Below are positions 19,091 through 26,719 of a stretch of 36,748 nt of DNA, piece by piece. The first letter of the stretch is position 1. Every line of letters begins with the position of its first letter. The stretch comes from Neptunomonas marina (GTDB taxonomy: Bacteria; Pseudomonadota; Gammaproteobacteria; Pseudomonadales; Balneatricaceae), in contig NZ_SACQ01000014.1 of NCBI RefSeq assembly GCF_004005935.1, forward strand, positions 1-36,748, in the 5' to 3' direction. A program made the position numbers and the translations under genes. The notes under the pieces were generated by a model, which saw only the letters and a list, made by a program, of their open reading frames with translations, did no database searches and was not told the origin of the DNA.

Positions 19091-19992
19091 GCACGGCCTA
19101 GACGCAATCTGAATAGTAATAACAGCAGGCCAAGACCGAACAGTACCAATGTGCCCGGTGTCGGGATCTCTGTACCATCGGCAGCATCGGCAGGGTCGCG
19201 TGCCCAAAATGAAATGTGCGAGTAACCCTGAGCATTGTTGTTATTCGGGTTTTGGAAGTCATCCATATTCCAATTGCCCGTAAAAGTGTAGGCGGTGGCG
19301 AAGTTGAAGCCACCGCCAATGGCTGGCGCAAGGTCGATAAAGTCGAAGTCGTAAATACTTACAGCGGTCGATGACTTGAACACAAAGGCCAGATGGTCAA
19401 ACGAGTTCGGCCCCAAGATCGCTTGTACGGCCGCAATCGCAGCGGGATCAACGGCAAGGTTCCACGTTCCCCCTTTACAATCATTTGGCGGCCCCAAATT
19501 ACACACCAACGAAACATCCAGCACGCTCGCCAGATCAAGGGTATCTAGGAAGGAATACCGAGTGCCGCTATCGGCATCAATCTCAGCCAGATGGATCCAA
19601 CCCGGGTCGTCAAAGATGCCATCGCCGCTCAACGCTTGAAGCTCAGTACTGTCGATAAAGGTTAATGGATCTAGGCCGTCTTCGGTTCTTGGGCCCGTTT
19701 TTACCGGTTCACCGTTCAGGAAGCCGTCTTCTAGTTCACCGATATTGGGGTCAGGGTTATTCGCTGGCCCATCATTAATACCTTGAAAAAGCCCCGCACA
19801 AGATGTCGCGCTCAAGCTACCGCTATATATGGGGGTACCCGAGCTGGTTTCTGATATGCCGGTAATTGATACTGAGTCGGTGGTACAGCCCCCGTCTCCC
19901 ATCAAATACGCGGATGCTTTGGAAGGAAAAAGAAATACCGCACAGACAGCAAATAACAGTGTCAGGTATCCACTATATGTATGTGCTCTCAT
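19087..19992 (-). CDS. PEP-CTERM-type sorted surface/exported protein
   Basis: A 301-residue exported protein. I chose the ATG at 19992 because AAGAGGG sits eight bases upstream; an in-frame ATG nine codons earlier has no such site. A signal peptide (residues about 8-28, ending SKASA) is followed by a low-complexity, Asp/Gly/Ser-rich beta protein. The C-terminus has the tripartite sorting signal: PTPGT, a hydrophobic helix (LVLFGLGLLLLLF) and an Arg cluster (RLRLGRA). Such proteins are processed by exosortase (XrtA/EpsH) in exopolysaccharide-producing bacteria; no exosortase is in the window. Segments such as FDHLAFVFKSSTAVSIYDF and GYSHISFWAR are common in this family. The specific role is unknown. 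Confidence 0.85.
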   Translation of the reverse strand: MRAHTYSGYLTLLFAVCAVFLFPSKASAYLMGDGGCTTDSVSITGISETSSGTPIYSGSLSATSCAGLFQGINDGPANNPDPNIGELEDGFLNGEPVKTGPRTEDGLDPLTFIDSTELQALSGDGIFDDPGWIHLAEIDADSGTRYSFLDTLDLASVLDVSLVCNLGPPNDCKGGTWNLAVDPAAIAAVQAILGPNSFDHLAFVFKSSTAVSIYDFDFIDLAPAIGGGFNFATAYTFTGNWNMDDFQNPNNNNAQGYSHISFWARDPADAADGTEIPTPGTLVLFGLGLLLLLFRLRLGRA

Positions 19993-20095
19993 AGGATTGG
20001 CCCTCTTGAAAAGCAACATCCATGTTTACCTAAACGTTACAAGAGAGTCAGCATAACTCGTGCCAAAATATAAACGTATGATTTAAATAACACTT

Positions 20096-20123
20096 TTTTA
20101 CATTGCAGCGCAGCAATGTAAAA
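20096..20123. promoter_or_regulatory. Perfect 11-bp dyad between the PEP-CTERM gene and metR
   Basis: TTTTACATTGC (20096-20106) and GCAATGTAAAA (20113-20123) are perfect inverted arms around AGCGCA. The dyad sits in the divergent region that must hold both promoters (19993-20297), about 100 bp upstream of the PEP-CTERM start and 175 bp upstream of metR. It could be an operator or a structured 5' leader; T runs after it are short, so terminator is less likely. Confidence 0.5.
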
Positions 20124-20297
20124 TTTTCCGACACTTTTTCAACATTGATACATAATATCTAGTACAAACCCGCCAAGTAACGCCGCCTTGCTTTCCTACC
20201 CCTCTATAAAGCTCTAGCGTAAGAACCGAGGGGCGCTAGCACTTAAAAATTGGATGGTATATCTTCGTTAGCCGATTAATTTTCTGCATGAATAGCA

Positions 20298-21218
20298 ATG
20301 ATTGAACGTATACACCTCAAAGTTATCCTCTCGGTCGAAGTCTACGGCTCAATGACAGCCGCTGCGCGCGAGCTATGTGTGACTCAGTCAGCTCTTAGCC
20401 ACACCATGCGTAAACTAGAGGAGAATATTGGTACTGAGATTTGGCGGCGTGAAGGCAGAAGTTTAAAACTAACACCAGCCGGGAAATACTTGTTAAACAT
20501 CGCTAATCGCGTTCTTCCGCTGTTAGATCATGCCGAAGATAAAGTTAAACAAATTTCATTAGGCAAGAAGGGGACGCTACGCGTCGGTATGGAGTGTCAC
20601 CCTTGTTATCAATGGCTCTTGAATATTGTGTCTCCTTTTTTGCGAAGTTGGCCCGATGTCGATGTCGACGTAAAACAAAAGTTCAAGTTCGGTGGCGTCG
20701 GTGCATTGTTGGATTATGAGATTGACCTTCTTGTCACGCCTGATCCATTTTACAAAAGCGGCTTAACTTTCGAGCCGGTGTTTGATTATGAACAGGTTTT
20801 AGTTGTAGCGGACAGTCATACTCTGGCCTCCCGTCCATACGTACAAGCTGAGGACTTGCGTGATCAGGTACTGCTGACCTACCCCGTTGAGACAGACCGA
20901 CTAGATATCTATAGCAAGTTCTTAACGCCCGCAGGTGTTGTTCCTAAACACCACAAAACAATAGAGACAACAGAAATACTGCTGCAAATGGTAGCCTGTG
21001 AACGCGGCGTAGCAGCCCTACCCCGCTGGTTATGCGAAGAATATAGCTCAAAGCTCCCTATTTCAGTTGTTCAGTTGGGAGCGTATGGCCTACCGAAACA
21101 AATTTTCCTAGGAACCCGTGAAAGCGATACTGATATTGAGTACCTCTCGGCATTTGTAGAAACTGCCAAAAGTATTCAGGCCCCTGTACTGAAAACTCCC
21201 CTTAAAAAACCTGATTGA
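20298..21218 (+). CDS. metR: LysR-family regulator, MetR-like (homocysteine-responsive activator)
   Basis: The 306-residue protein follows E. coli MetR closely. The N-terminal helix-turn-helix (about 1-62: MIERIHLKVILSVEVYGSMT, then TQSALSHTMRKLE) leads into the MetR-typical ECHPCYQWL segment at about 99-107 (MetR has ECHSCIQWL), then YPVETDRLDIY and MVACERGVAALPRWL. MetR activates methionine-synthesis genes using homocysteine as co-inducer. The gene lies immediately upstream of mesX-mesD on the same strand, in line with controlling them. The start ATG has only a weak ribosome site. It is shorter at the C-terminus than E. coli MetR (317). Confidence 0.85.
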   Translation: MIERIHLKVILSVEVYGSMTAAARELCVTQSALSHTMRKLEENIGTEIWRREGRSLKLTPAGKYLLNIANRVLPLLDHAEDKVKQISLGKKGTLRVGMECHPCYQWLLNIVSPFLRSWPDVDVDVKQKFKFGGVGALLDYEIDLLVTPDPFYKSGLTFEPVFDYEQVLVVADSHTLASRPYVQAEDLRDQVLLTYPVETDRLDIYSKFLTPAGVVPKHHKTIETTEILLQMVACERGVAALPRWLCEEYSSKLPISVVQLGAYGLPKQIFLGTRESDTDIEYLSAFVETAKSIQAPVLKTPLKKPD

Positions 21219-21395
21219 GCTAGCGGGCTGGCTAAGGTTTTCCGAGGTTACGCCAAACTGCCCACATCTATGTCACCTTCAACACGGTCGCGTTCGCGCC
21301 GACCTCAATAGCTAGCGTTCCCCGCTCACCTCCCCAACTCAATCCATTTGATCCAAATTTCTCACCACAAAAACATGAACAAATACGATCGATTA

Positions 21396-21416
21396 ATGAA
21401 AATGTATCATTTTTAT
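21396..21416. promoter_or_regulatory. Candidate operator upstream of mesX
   Basis: The stretch 21219-21563 (345 bp) has no gene. Within it, ATGAAAATG (21396-21404) and CATTTTTAT (21408-21416) form an imperfect dyad (8 of 9), with TTCAT just beyond and a TGAAC half-site at 21376. MetR sites are built from TGAA/TTCA half-sites, so this is a reasonable MetR operator candidate, about 150 bp before mesX. A TATAAA element at 21434-21439 lies just downstream as a possible -10. The first 120 bp after metR show nothing I can interpret. Confidence 0.4.
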
Positions 21417-21466
21417 TCATCTAAAAATCTGCGTATAAATGCTCTCAGTCTTAAATATTTCAATAT

Positions 21467-21540
21467 CTTGGCGGCTTGCTCATAGCTCTTCCGACTAACG
21501 AACCGCTAGAAGGCCGCAGCAAAGAAAAGCAAGCGCCAAG
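21467..21540 (+). promoter_or_regulatory. Structured 5' leader of mesX with two competing stems
   Basis: CTTGGCGGCTTGC (21467-21479) pairs with GCAAGCGCCAAG (21529-21540), closing a 74-nt element that ends 23 nt before the mesX ATG. The same 5' arm can instead pair GCGGC-TT (21471-21477) with AAGGCCGC (21510-21517), and both stems cannot form at once. This is the layout of a leader that switches. It does not match the SAM-I, SAM-II, SAH or cobalamin consensus that I know. The pairing is seen in sequence; a regulatory role is inference. Confidence 0.4.
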
Positions 21541-21563
21541 CCGAAATCAGGATAACAGGTCAA

Positions 21564-22550
21564 ATGAATCAGAGTTTTAAGTATATCGTTAAACGAATAG
21601 CTTTTGATGAAAACTACCAACCATCAGATCGAACGCGTCTGACAACTAACTTTGCTAACTTAGCCCGTGGTGATCAGCGCCATGACAACCTGTGCAAAGC
21701 GATCAAGATGATCAACAGCCGCTTCAACACTCTCGCGACATGGGACAATCCTAATAATGATCGCTACTCAGTCGACCTTGAAATCATCCATGTTGATGTT
21801 GACGTAGAAGGTAATGGACAGAGCTTCCCTACCATTGAGGTCTTAAAAACCTACATCGTTGATAATAAAACCAATCAACGTATCGAGGGTATTGTGGGGA
21901 ATAACTTCTCGTCTTATATCCGCGACTACGACTTTAGCGTGCTACTGCTGGAGCATAATCAAGATAAAGATCAATTTAGTGTTCCCAACAACTATGGTGA
22001 GCTCCATGGAAACATGTTCAAAGACTTCCTGAAATCAGATACTTACACACAAAATTTCAGCAAATTACCGGTCATATGCTTAAGTGTCTCGAACAATAAA
22101 ACATACTATCGAACTGCTAATCGGCACCCAGTATTGGGTACAGAATACCTGCCAAACGAGCCTTCGCTGACAGAGCAGTACTTTAAAAAGATGGGTATGG
22201 ATGTGCGTTACTTCATGCCTCCGAATAGTGTCGCCCCTTATGCTTTTTATTTTTGTGGAGATTTACTAAACGACTACACCAACCTAGAACTGATTAGCAC
22301 CCTCAGTACCATGGAGACATTTCAAAAGATCTACCGCCCAGAGATCTACAATGCTAATGCATCCGCCGGTGAAGTTTACAGGCCGAGCCTGAAGCACCGC
22401 GATTTTTCACTGACACAGATTGATTATGATCGTGAGGAGCGCAGCCGATTGGCTATCGAGCAAGGTAAGTGGGCCGAAGAGAATTTTATCAAACCATATG
22501 GCGAAGTTCTTAACACTTGGTCAGCTAATTACTCATCAAATCCAGCCTAA
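21564..22550 (+). CDS. mesX: MesX (DUF1852), partner protein of folate-independent methionine synthase MesD
   Basis: A 328-residue soluble protein that I recognise as DUF1852, the obligate partner of MesD in aerobic bacteria. Recognisable stretches are the opening FKYIVKRIAFDENYQPSD, the segment TTNFANLARGDQRHDNL, SRFNTLATWDNPNNDRYSVD, HPVLGTEYLPNEPSLTEQYF and MGMDVRYFMPPNSVAPYAFYF. Its biochemistry is not established; genetic work indicates MesD needs it and oxygen, without MetH, MetF or methyl-folate. It has no signal peptide or membrane helix. mesD begins 20 bases after its stop. The ribosome site (ACAGGT) is weak and close to the ATG, which may be meaningful given the structured leader upstream. 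Confidence 0.85.
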   Translation: MNQSFKYIVKRIAFDENYQPSDRTRLTTNFANLARGDQRHDNLCKAIKMINSRFNTLATWDNPNNDRYSVDLEIIHVDVDVEGNGQSFPTIEVLKTYIVDNKTNQRIEGIVGNNFSSYIRDYDFSVLLLEHNQDKDQFSVPNNYGELHGNMFKDFLKSDTYTQNFSKLPVICLSVSNNKTYYRTANRHPVLGTEYLPNEPSLTEQYFKKMGMDVRYFMPPNSVAPYAFYFCGDLLNDYTNLELISTLSTMETFQKIYRPEIYNANASAGEVYRPSLKHRDFSLTQIDYDREERSRLAIEQGKWAEENFIKPYGEVLNTWSANYSSNPA

Positions 22551-22570
22551 CCGATAGAGCAAAAGACATT

Positions 22571-23599
22571 ATGAAAACACTACTACCAACATCCACTGCG
22601 GGCAGTTTACCAAAACCTTCTTGGCTGGCTGAACCGGAGAGGCTCTGGTCCCCTTGGAGGCTGGATGGCATTGAACTCGTTGCAGGAAAACAAGACGCTC
22701 TAAGAGTCGCACTCCAAGAACAACGCAGCGCAGGTTTAGATATCGTCAGCGATGGCGAACAAACCCGCCAGCACTTTGTAACCACGTTTATCGAATCCCT
22801 AAGCGGGGTTGATTTCGAAAAACGCGAAACAGTCAGAATCCGCAATCGCTACGACGCCAGTGTACCCACGGTTGTAGGACCTGTAAGTCGACAAAAATCT
22901 GTGTTTGTTGATGACGCCAAGTTTATGCGCCAACAAACCGATCAACCAATAAAATGGGCATTGCCTGGCCCGATGACGATGGTTGATACACTGTATGACG
23001 ATTACTACAAAAATCGGAACACCCTCGCATGGGAATTTGCAAAAGCTCTGAATGAGGAAGCAAGAGAGCTGGAAGCCGCTGGCGTGGATATCATCCAGTT
23101 TGACGAGCCAGCATTTAACGTTTTCTTTGAAGAGGTTAACGAATGGGGAATCGCGTGTTTAGAAAGAGCGATCGAGGGACTGAAGTGCGAGACCGCAGTA
23201 CATATTTGTTACGGCTATGGCATCAAAGCGAATACAGACTGGAAGAAAACACTTGGAACTGAGTGGCGTCAGTATGAGGAAACATTTCCCTCACTGCAAA
23301 AATCCAACATAGACATTATCTCTCTCGAATGCCACAACGGCCGAGTACCTTTTGAGGTCCTTGAACTGGTACGCGGCAAAAAAGTGATGGTTGGCGCAAT
23401 TGACGTAGCAACAGACACGATTGAAACACCCGAAGAGGTTGCCGCAACGCTGCGCCATGCGCTCAAATATGTTGACGCAGATAAGCTTTACCCCTGCACT
23501 AACTGTGGTATGGCGCCACTCTCCCGAGAGCTGGCGCGCGGAAAAATGAGGGCACTTTCTGAAGGAGCAGAGATCGTGCGAAAAGAGCTCACAGCCTAG
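22571..23599 (+). CDS. mesD: MesD, folate-independent methionine synthase (MetE catalytic domain only)
   Basis: A 342-residue protein corresponding to the C-terminal catalytic half of MetE (which is about 750 residues); the N-terminal folate-binding half is absent. It starts with the TSTAGSLPKPSWL substrate motif. The zinc ligands that bind homocysteine can be placed: H211 and C213 in VHICYGYG (MetE H641/C643), E253 in ISLECHNG (MetE E665) and C312 in PCTNCGMAP (MetE C726). FDEPAF at 177-182 and VMVGAIDVATDTIETPEEV are further core motifs. Together with adjacent mesX and MetR this is the MesD family, transferring a methyl group from an unidentified donor to homocysteine. It is co-transcribed with mesX (20-nt gap). 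Confidence 0.87.
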   Translation: MKTLLPTSTAGSLPKPSWLAEPERLWSPWRLDGIELVAGKQDALRVALQEQRSAGLDIVSDGEQTRQHFVTTFIESLSGVDFEKRETVRIRNRYDASVPTVVGPVSRQKSVFVDDAKFMRQQTDQPIKWALPGPMTMVDTLYDDYYKNRNTLAWEFAKALNEEARELEAAGVDIIQFDEPAFNVFFEEVNEWGIACLERAIEGLKCETAVHICYGYGIKANTDWKKTLGTEWRQYEETFPSLQKSNIDIISLECHNGRVPFEVLELVRGKKVMVGAIDVATDTIETPEEVAATLRHALKYVDADKLYPCTNCGMAPLSRELARGKMRALSEGAEIVRKELTA

Positions 23600-23623
23600 A
23601 AGAATCGCGCCACATCTAGTAGA

Positions 23624-23699
23624 GGGATCAAGACAAGAAAGCACGGTTACTCAGACACATGTCGCTTGCTGTCAGAACTAATGCACAGTACTTGATCCC
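23624..23699. other. Widely spaced 9-bp inverted repeat between convergent mesD and LysR genes
   Basis: GGGATCAAG (23624-23632) and CTTGATCCC (23691-23699) are perfect inverted arms 58 nt apart, filling the gap between the converging genes. The interior contains a smaller dyad (GACACATGTC). There is no T run, so I do not call it a terminator; it could base-pair in either transcript. Confidence 0.4.
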
Positions 23700-23702
23700 C
23701 AG

Positions 23703-24596
23703 CTATTCAGCGCCCAGTCTTTGACCATAGGCCTGCAACAACTTCGCCAACTGCACCACTCCAGGCCCTGCTCGGTCGGCGTCCACCACCACGAGATAAA
23801 GCGTGACATTTCGCTGCCCACCGGTTGCCAATGGCAAGCGCTTTAAGACACCTTGCTTTAGCTGGGTGCGCATCCGTGTTGTTGGAATCCAAGCAAAACC
23901 AATGCCTCTACAGACCGCATCAACAGAGGCCTGAAAGTTAGATACAGTGACCCGCTGGCGGGCCTGTAGCCACCCAGCATCCACATCCTGCTTTCCCGAA
24001 TCTCTGACAACGAGTTGACGATGTAGCCGCAGATCTTGATAGCTAAGGTCGCGCCCTAGTTGGTGTAACGGATGACTTGGCGCAGCCACCAACTGGAAAT
24101 CGACGGTGACAAGCGGGTCTGCGACGTACCCCGGAGGCAGCCGCGCAGTAATAACGATATCCGCCTGCTTTTGCAGCAGTGCCTCATCGGTACCGCTCAA
24201 AATGGCCTCACGCCACTCAATGCGGGTCAGCGGATGGTTCTGCGCAAACTGCTCAATAACATCCAGCATCAGCTCGCTGGGTACCAGCGCGTCCGCTGCA
24301 ACACTGACGCTTGGCTCCCATCCTTTTGAAAACTGTTTAGCTAACCCTTCAACTTGCAGTGCATCTTCTACCAGAACTTTAGCGCGGCCATAAAGCTGTT
24401 TACCCATCGGCGTGAGTGCGGCGCGGCGCCCTTGTAGCTCAAATACCCTCACAGAGAGCGCTGTCTCCAGCTTTTGGATCGCATAGCTGATCGATGACTG
24501 GCTTTTGTCGAGATGCTCAGCCGCTGAGGCATATCCATGGCACTCAACCACAGCGATTAGCGCCTGCCACTGCTCCAACGTCACTTCAATTTTCAT
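23703..24596 (-). CDS. LysR-family transcriptional regulator
   Basis: A 297-residue LysR regulator. The helix-turn-helix covers about 5-65 (VTLEQWQALIAVVECHGYASAAEHL, seen as shorter pieces, then SQSSISYAIQKLE), followed by the effector-binding domain with the AADALVPSELMLDVIEQF and GIGFAWIPTTRM segments. I start at the ATG at 24596; an in-frame TTG at 24614 adds six codons without a better ribosome site. It is divergent from azoR over 102 bp, the standard layout for a LysR protein regulating its neighbour, so azoR is the likely target. The effector is unknown. Confidence 0.9.
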   Translation of the reverse strand: MKIEVTLEQWQALIAVVECHGYASAAEHLDKSQSSISYAIQKLETALSVRVFELQGRRAALTPMGKQLYGRAKVLVEDALQVEGLAKQFSKGWEPSVSVAADALVPSELMLDVIEQFAQNHPLTRIEWREAILSGTDEALLQKQADIVITARLPPGYVADPLVTVDFQLVAAPSHPLHQLGRDLSYQDLRLHRQLVVRDSGKQDVDAGWLQARQRVTVSNFQASVDAVCRGIGFAWIPTTRMRTQLKQGVLKRLPLATGGQRNVTLYLVVVDADRAGPGVVQLAKLLQAYGQRLGAE

Positions 24597-24698
24597 ATCT
24601 ATTTTCTTGATCAAATTAATCGAATTATAGCTATTTATTATCCATTAAATAAATATAAAACTATCACCATTGATCTCACAAATCAGGCGGAACACACC
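24597..24698. promoter_or_regulatory. A/T-rich divergent promoter region between LysR gene and azoR
   Basis: The 102-bp gap is unusually A/T-rich (for example TTAATCGAATTATAGC and ATTAAATAAATATAAAAC) and must contain both promoters. ATAG-N-ctatt and AAACTAT-type halves near 24627 and 24658 could be LysR boxes (T-N11-A), but I cannot define one site. Confidence 0.4.
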
Positions 24699-25295
24699 AT
24701 GAAAACACTACTCCATATCCAAACCAGTATTTTTGGCAATGATGGCCAGTCTAACCAAATTGCACAAAGCTATATCCAGAAATGGCAAGCTGACAACCCA
24801 ACGGGTGCCGTCGTCGAGCGCGACTTAATCAGCCAGCCCCTTCCCCATATGGATTTAGCCATTGCCACCGCGCTACGCGCGCCCGCAGACCAACGAACAG
24901 CTGCCGATGAGCAAGTCATTGATCTATCAGACACGTTGATTGCAGAGCTCAAACAAGCCGACGCTATTGTGCTGGGCGTTCCGATGTACAACTTTTCGAT
25001 TCCCACACAGCTAAAAGCGTATTTTGATCTGCTAGCGCGTGCAGGAGAGACGTTCCGCTACACCGAAAATGGCCCCGTTGGTCTCATTGAGAGCAAGCCT
25101 GTATTACTCATTACAACGCGCGGTGGCATGTACAAAGACACCGCATCAGACCACCAGATACCTTTTGTTCAACAGTTCTTAGGCTTTATCGGGTTAACGG
25201 ATACGCGCGTGATCTATGCCGAGGGTTTAGCCATGGGCGATGTCGGTGAAGATTCACTGAAAACCGCGCACGATTTAGCGAAAAACTTGGCTTAG
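24699..25295 (+). CDS. azoR: FMN-dependent NADH-azoreductase
   Basis: A 198-residue flavodoxin-fold oxidoreductase, matching E. coli AzoR/AcpD (201). The FMN-binding pieces are visible: the N-terminal SIFGNDGQSNQIAQSY phosphate loop, PMYNFSIPTQLKAYFDLLARAG and TTRGGMY at about 145-151. It reduces quinones and azo compounds with NADH. The LysR gene is divergent. GGCGGAA precedes the ATG. Its closeness to mesX-mesD is notable because that system needs oxygen and perhaps reduced flavin, but a link is only inferred. Confidence 0.93.
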   Translation: MKTLLHIQTSIFGNDGQSNQIAQSYIQKWQADNPTGAVVERDLISQPLPHMDLAIATALRAPADQRTAADEQVIDLSDTLIAELKQADAIVLGVPMYNFSIPTQLKAYFDLLARAGETFRYTENGPVGLIESKPVLLITTRGGMYKDTASDHQIPFVQQFLGFIGLTDTRVIYAEGLAMGDVGEDSLKTAHDLAKNLA

Positions 25296-25303
25296 TCACT
25301 AAC

Positions 25304-25343
25304 GCGATAGCTGTTGGAGTGAGCTTTAGCAGCTATCGTTTTG
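25304..25343 (+). terminator. Rho-independent terminator of azoR
   Basis: Stem CGATAGCTG (25305-25313) and CAGCTATCG (25330-25338) with TTTTG after it, nine bases past the azoR stop. Confidence 0.75.
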
Positions 25344-25426
25344 TATCAAATCTATCTCTTAGATGTCGCCCTTTTAGAACAGCTGCTAAAATAGAGGTAT
25401 CCACCTATTAGAACGAAGTAAGCTGA

Positions 25427-26719
25427 ATGACTGACTCCCTCTCCACCCATGGCTTTTTTCGACAGCTCTTTTCGTCCTCAAGCGACGCGATTTATGTGAT
25501 CGACCCTGCCACATCTAAAGTGCTCGAAGCTAATGCTGCAGCCTGCAAAACGCTCTACATGGAGCGTGATGAAGTGGTTAATCATAGTGTTTTAAGCCTA
25601 AATAAAGACGTGGTTGGCTTTGAGCAGTGGCGTTTGATCAGCCAGGCGATCAAAGAGCAAGGGCAGTTTCGGTTTGTAGGACGCCACAAACGTAAAGATG
25701 GCAGCGACTTCCCTGTTGAGGTGATCAGTGACTTTTTCTCGCACGAAGGGAAAGACTACATCGTCTCTATCGCCCGCGACATCAGTGCGCGCAACGCCCA
25801 CGATACAAAAGTCAGCGATGATGACTACATCCGTACCTTTGTTCTAAACGAGGCTAGCGATGGTTTGTGGGACTGGAATGCCCAAGATAACAGCTTATTC
25901 TTGAGCCGCCAGTGGTACCGTATGCTGGGCTATGGGCCTGATGAGGTCACAAACCCAACACTCAATACGTGGAAAGATGCTGTCCATCCCGAAGACTTAG
26001 AGCAAGTCATTAGCTTGCTTCAGAGCCACCTTGAGGGAAACGCCTCCCGCTACGAGGCCAAATATCGGCTGCGCAACCGCCAAGGCGACTATATCTGGGT
26101 GCATGATCGCGGCATGGTTGTTGAACGCGACGAGAACGATGCACCACTCAGAGTCGTAGGTATGGTACTTGATGTTACCGAAAGTCAGTTGCTAGCAGAA
26201 AAGCTTCTGGAGCACTCACGCTATGATGACCTCACTAAGCTCTATAATCGTAAAACAGGCTACGAGCTGTTTGAGAAGTACCTTCAGATCAGTGAGCATC
26301 AGCCCACCGAAATCCAGATTATCATGCTCGATATTGACCGTTTTAAAGAGCTCAACGACACCTTCGGACACGTAACCGGCGACCACGCGATTCAGCACTT
26401 CACTGAGACGATGCAAAGCGTTACACGCAAAACCGATATCCTATGCCGCTGGGGTGGCGAAGAGTTCTTACTGCTCTGCCCCGGCAGTACAAAAACTGCC
26501 GCGGTCAAGATGGTGAACCGAATATTGAGTGAGTTCAGCCAAACACCTTTCACAACCGATGAGGGGATTGAGTTGCACCTGAGTGCAAGCGCAGGCGTGA
26601 GCAGCTACCCTGAGGACGGCCACTCCATTCGCGGGCTTGTTAAGGCAGCCGATACGGCAATGTACAAAGCGAAATCCCTTGGGCGCAACCGTGTTTGCAC
26701 CCAAGAAGATCTCAGCTAA
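25427..26719 (+). CDS. Diguanylate cyclase with two PAS domains (PAS-PAS-GGDEF)
   Basis: A 430-residue cytoplasmic protein with no membrane helix. The first PAS domain is about 10-122 (DAIYVIDPATSKVLEANAA, ending VSIARDISARN) and the second PAS/PAC about 138-255 (DGLWDWNAQDNSLFLS, ending GMVLDVTESQ). The GGDEF domain follows at about 262-425 (YDDLTKLYNRKTGYE, LDIDRFKELNDTFGHVTGD). The active-site motif is GGEEF at 343-347, and the inhibitory RxxD I-site RKTD is at 334-337, five residues upstream, so it should make c-di-GMP and be product-inhibited. The PAS domains have no obvious haem histidine or flavin cysteine motif. It may feed c-di-GMP to adhesin control, but no Lap-system gene other than the adhesin is here. 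Confidence 0.94.
   Translation: MTDSLSTHGFFRQLFSSSSDAIYVIDPATSKVLEANAAACKTLYMERDEVVNHSVLSLNKDVVGFEQWRLISQAIKEQGQFRFVGRHKRKDGSDFPVEVISDFFSHEGKDYIVSIARDISARNAHDTKVSDDDYIRTFVLNEASDGLWDWNAQDNSLFLSRQWYRMLGYGPDEVTNPTLNTWKDAVHPEDLEQVISLLQSHLEGNASRYEAKYRLRNRQGDYIWVHDRGMVVERDENDAPLRVVGMVLDVTESQLLAEKLLEHSRYDDLTKLYNRKTGYELFEKYLQISEHQPTEIQIIMLDIDRFKELNDTFGHVTGDHAIQHFTETMQSVTRKTDILCRWGGEEFLLLCPGSTKTAAVKMVNRILSEFSQTPFTTDEGIELHLSASAGVSSYPEDGHSIRGLVKAADTAMYKAKSLGRNRVCTQEDLS

Noticed and set aside
21467-21540. Known SAM-I, SAM-II, SAH or cobalamin riboswitch in the mesX leader
   Set aside because: No conserved core of these classes can be found; only the competing stems are reported.
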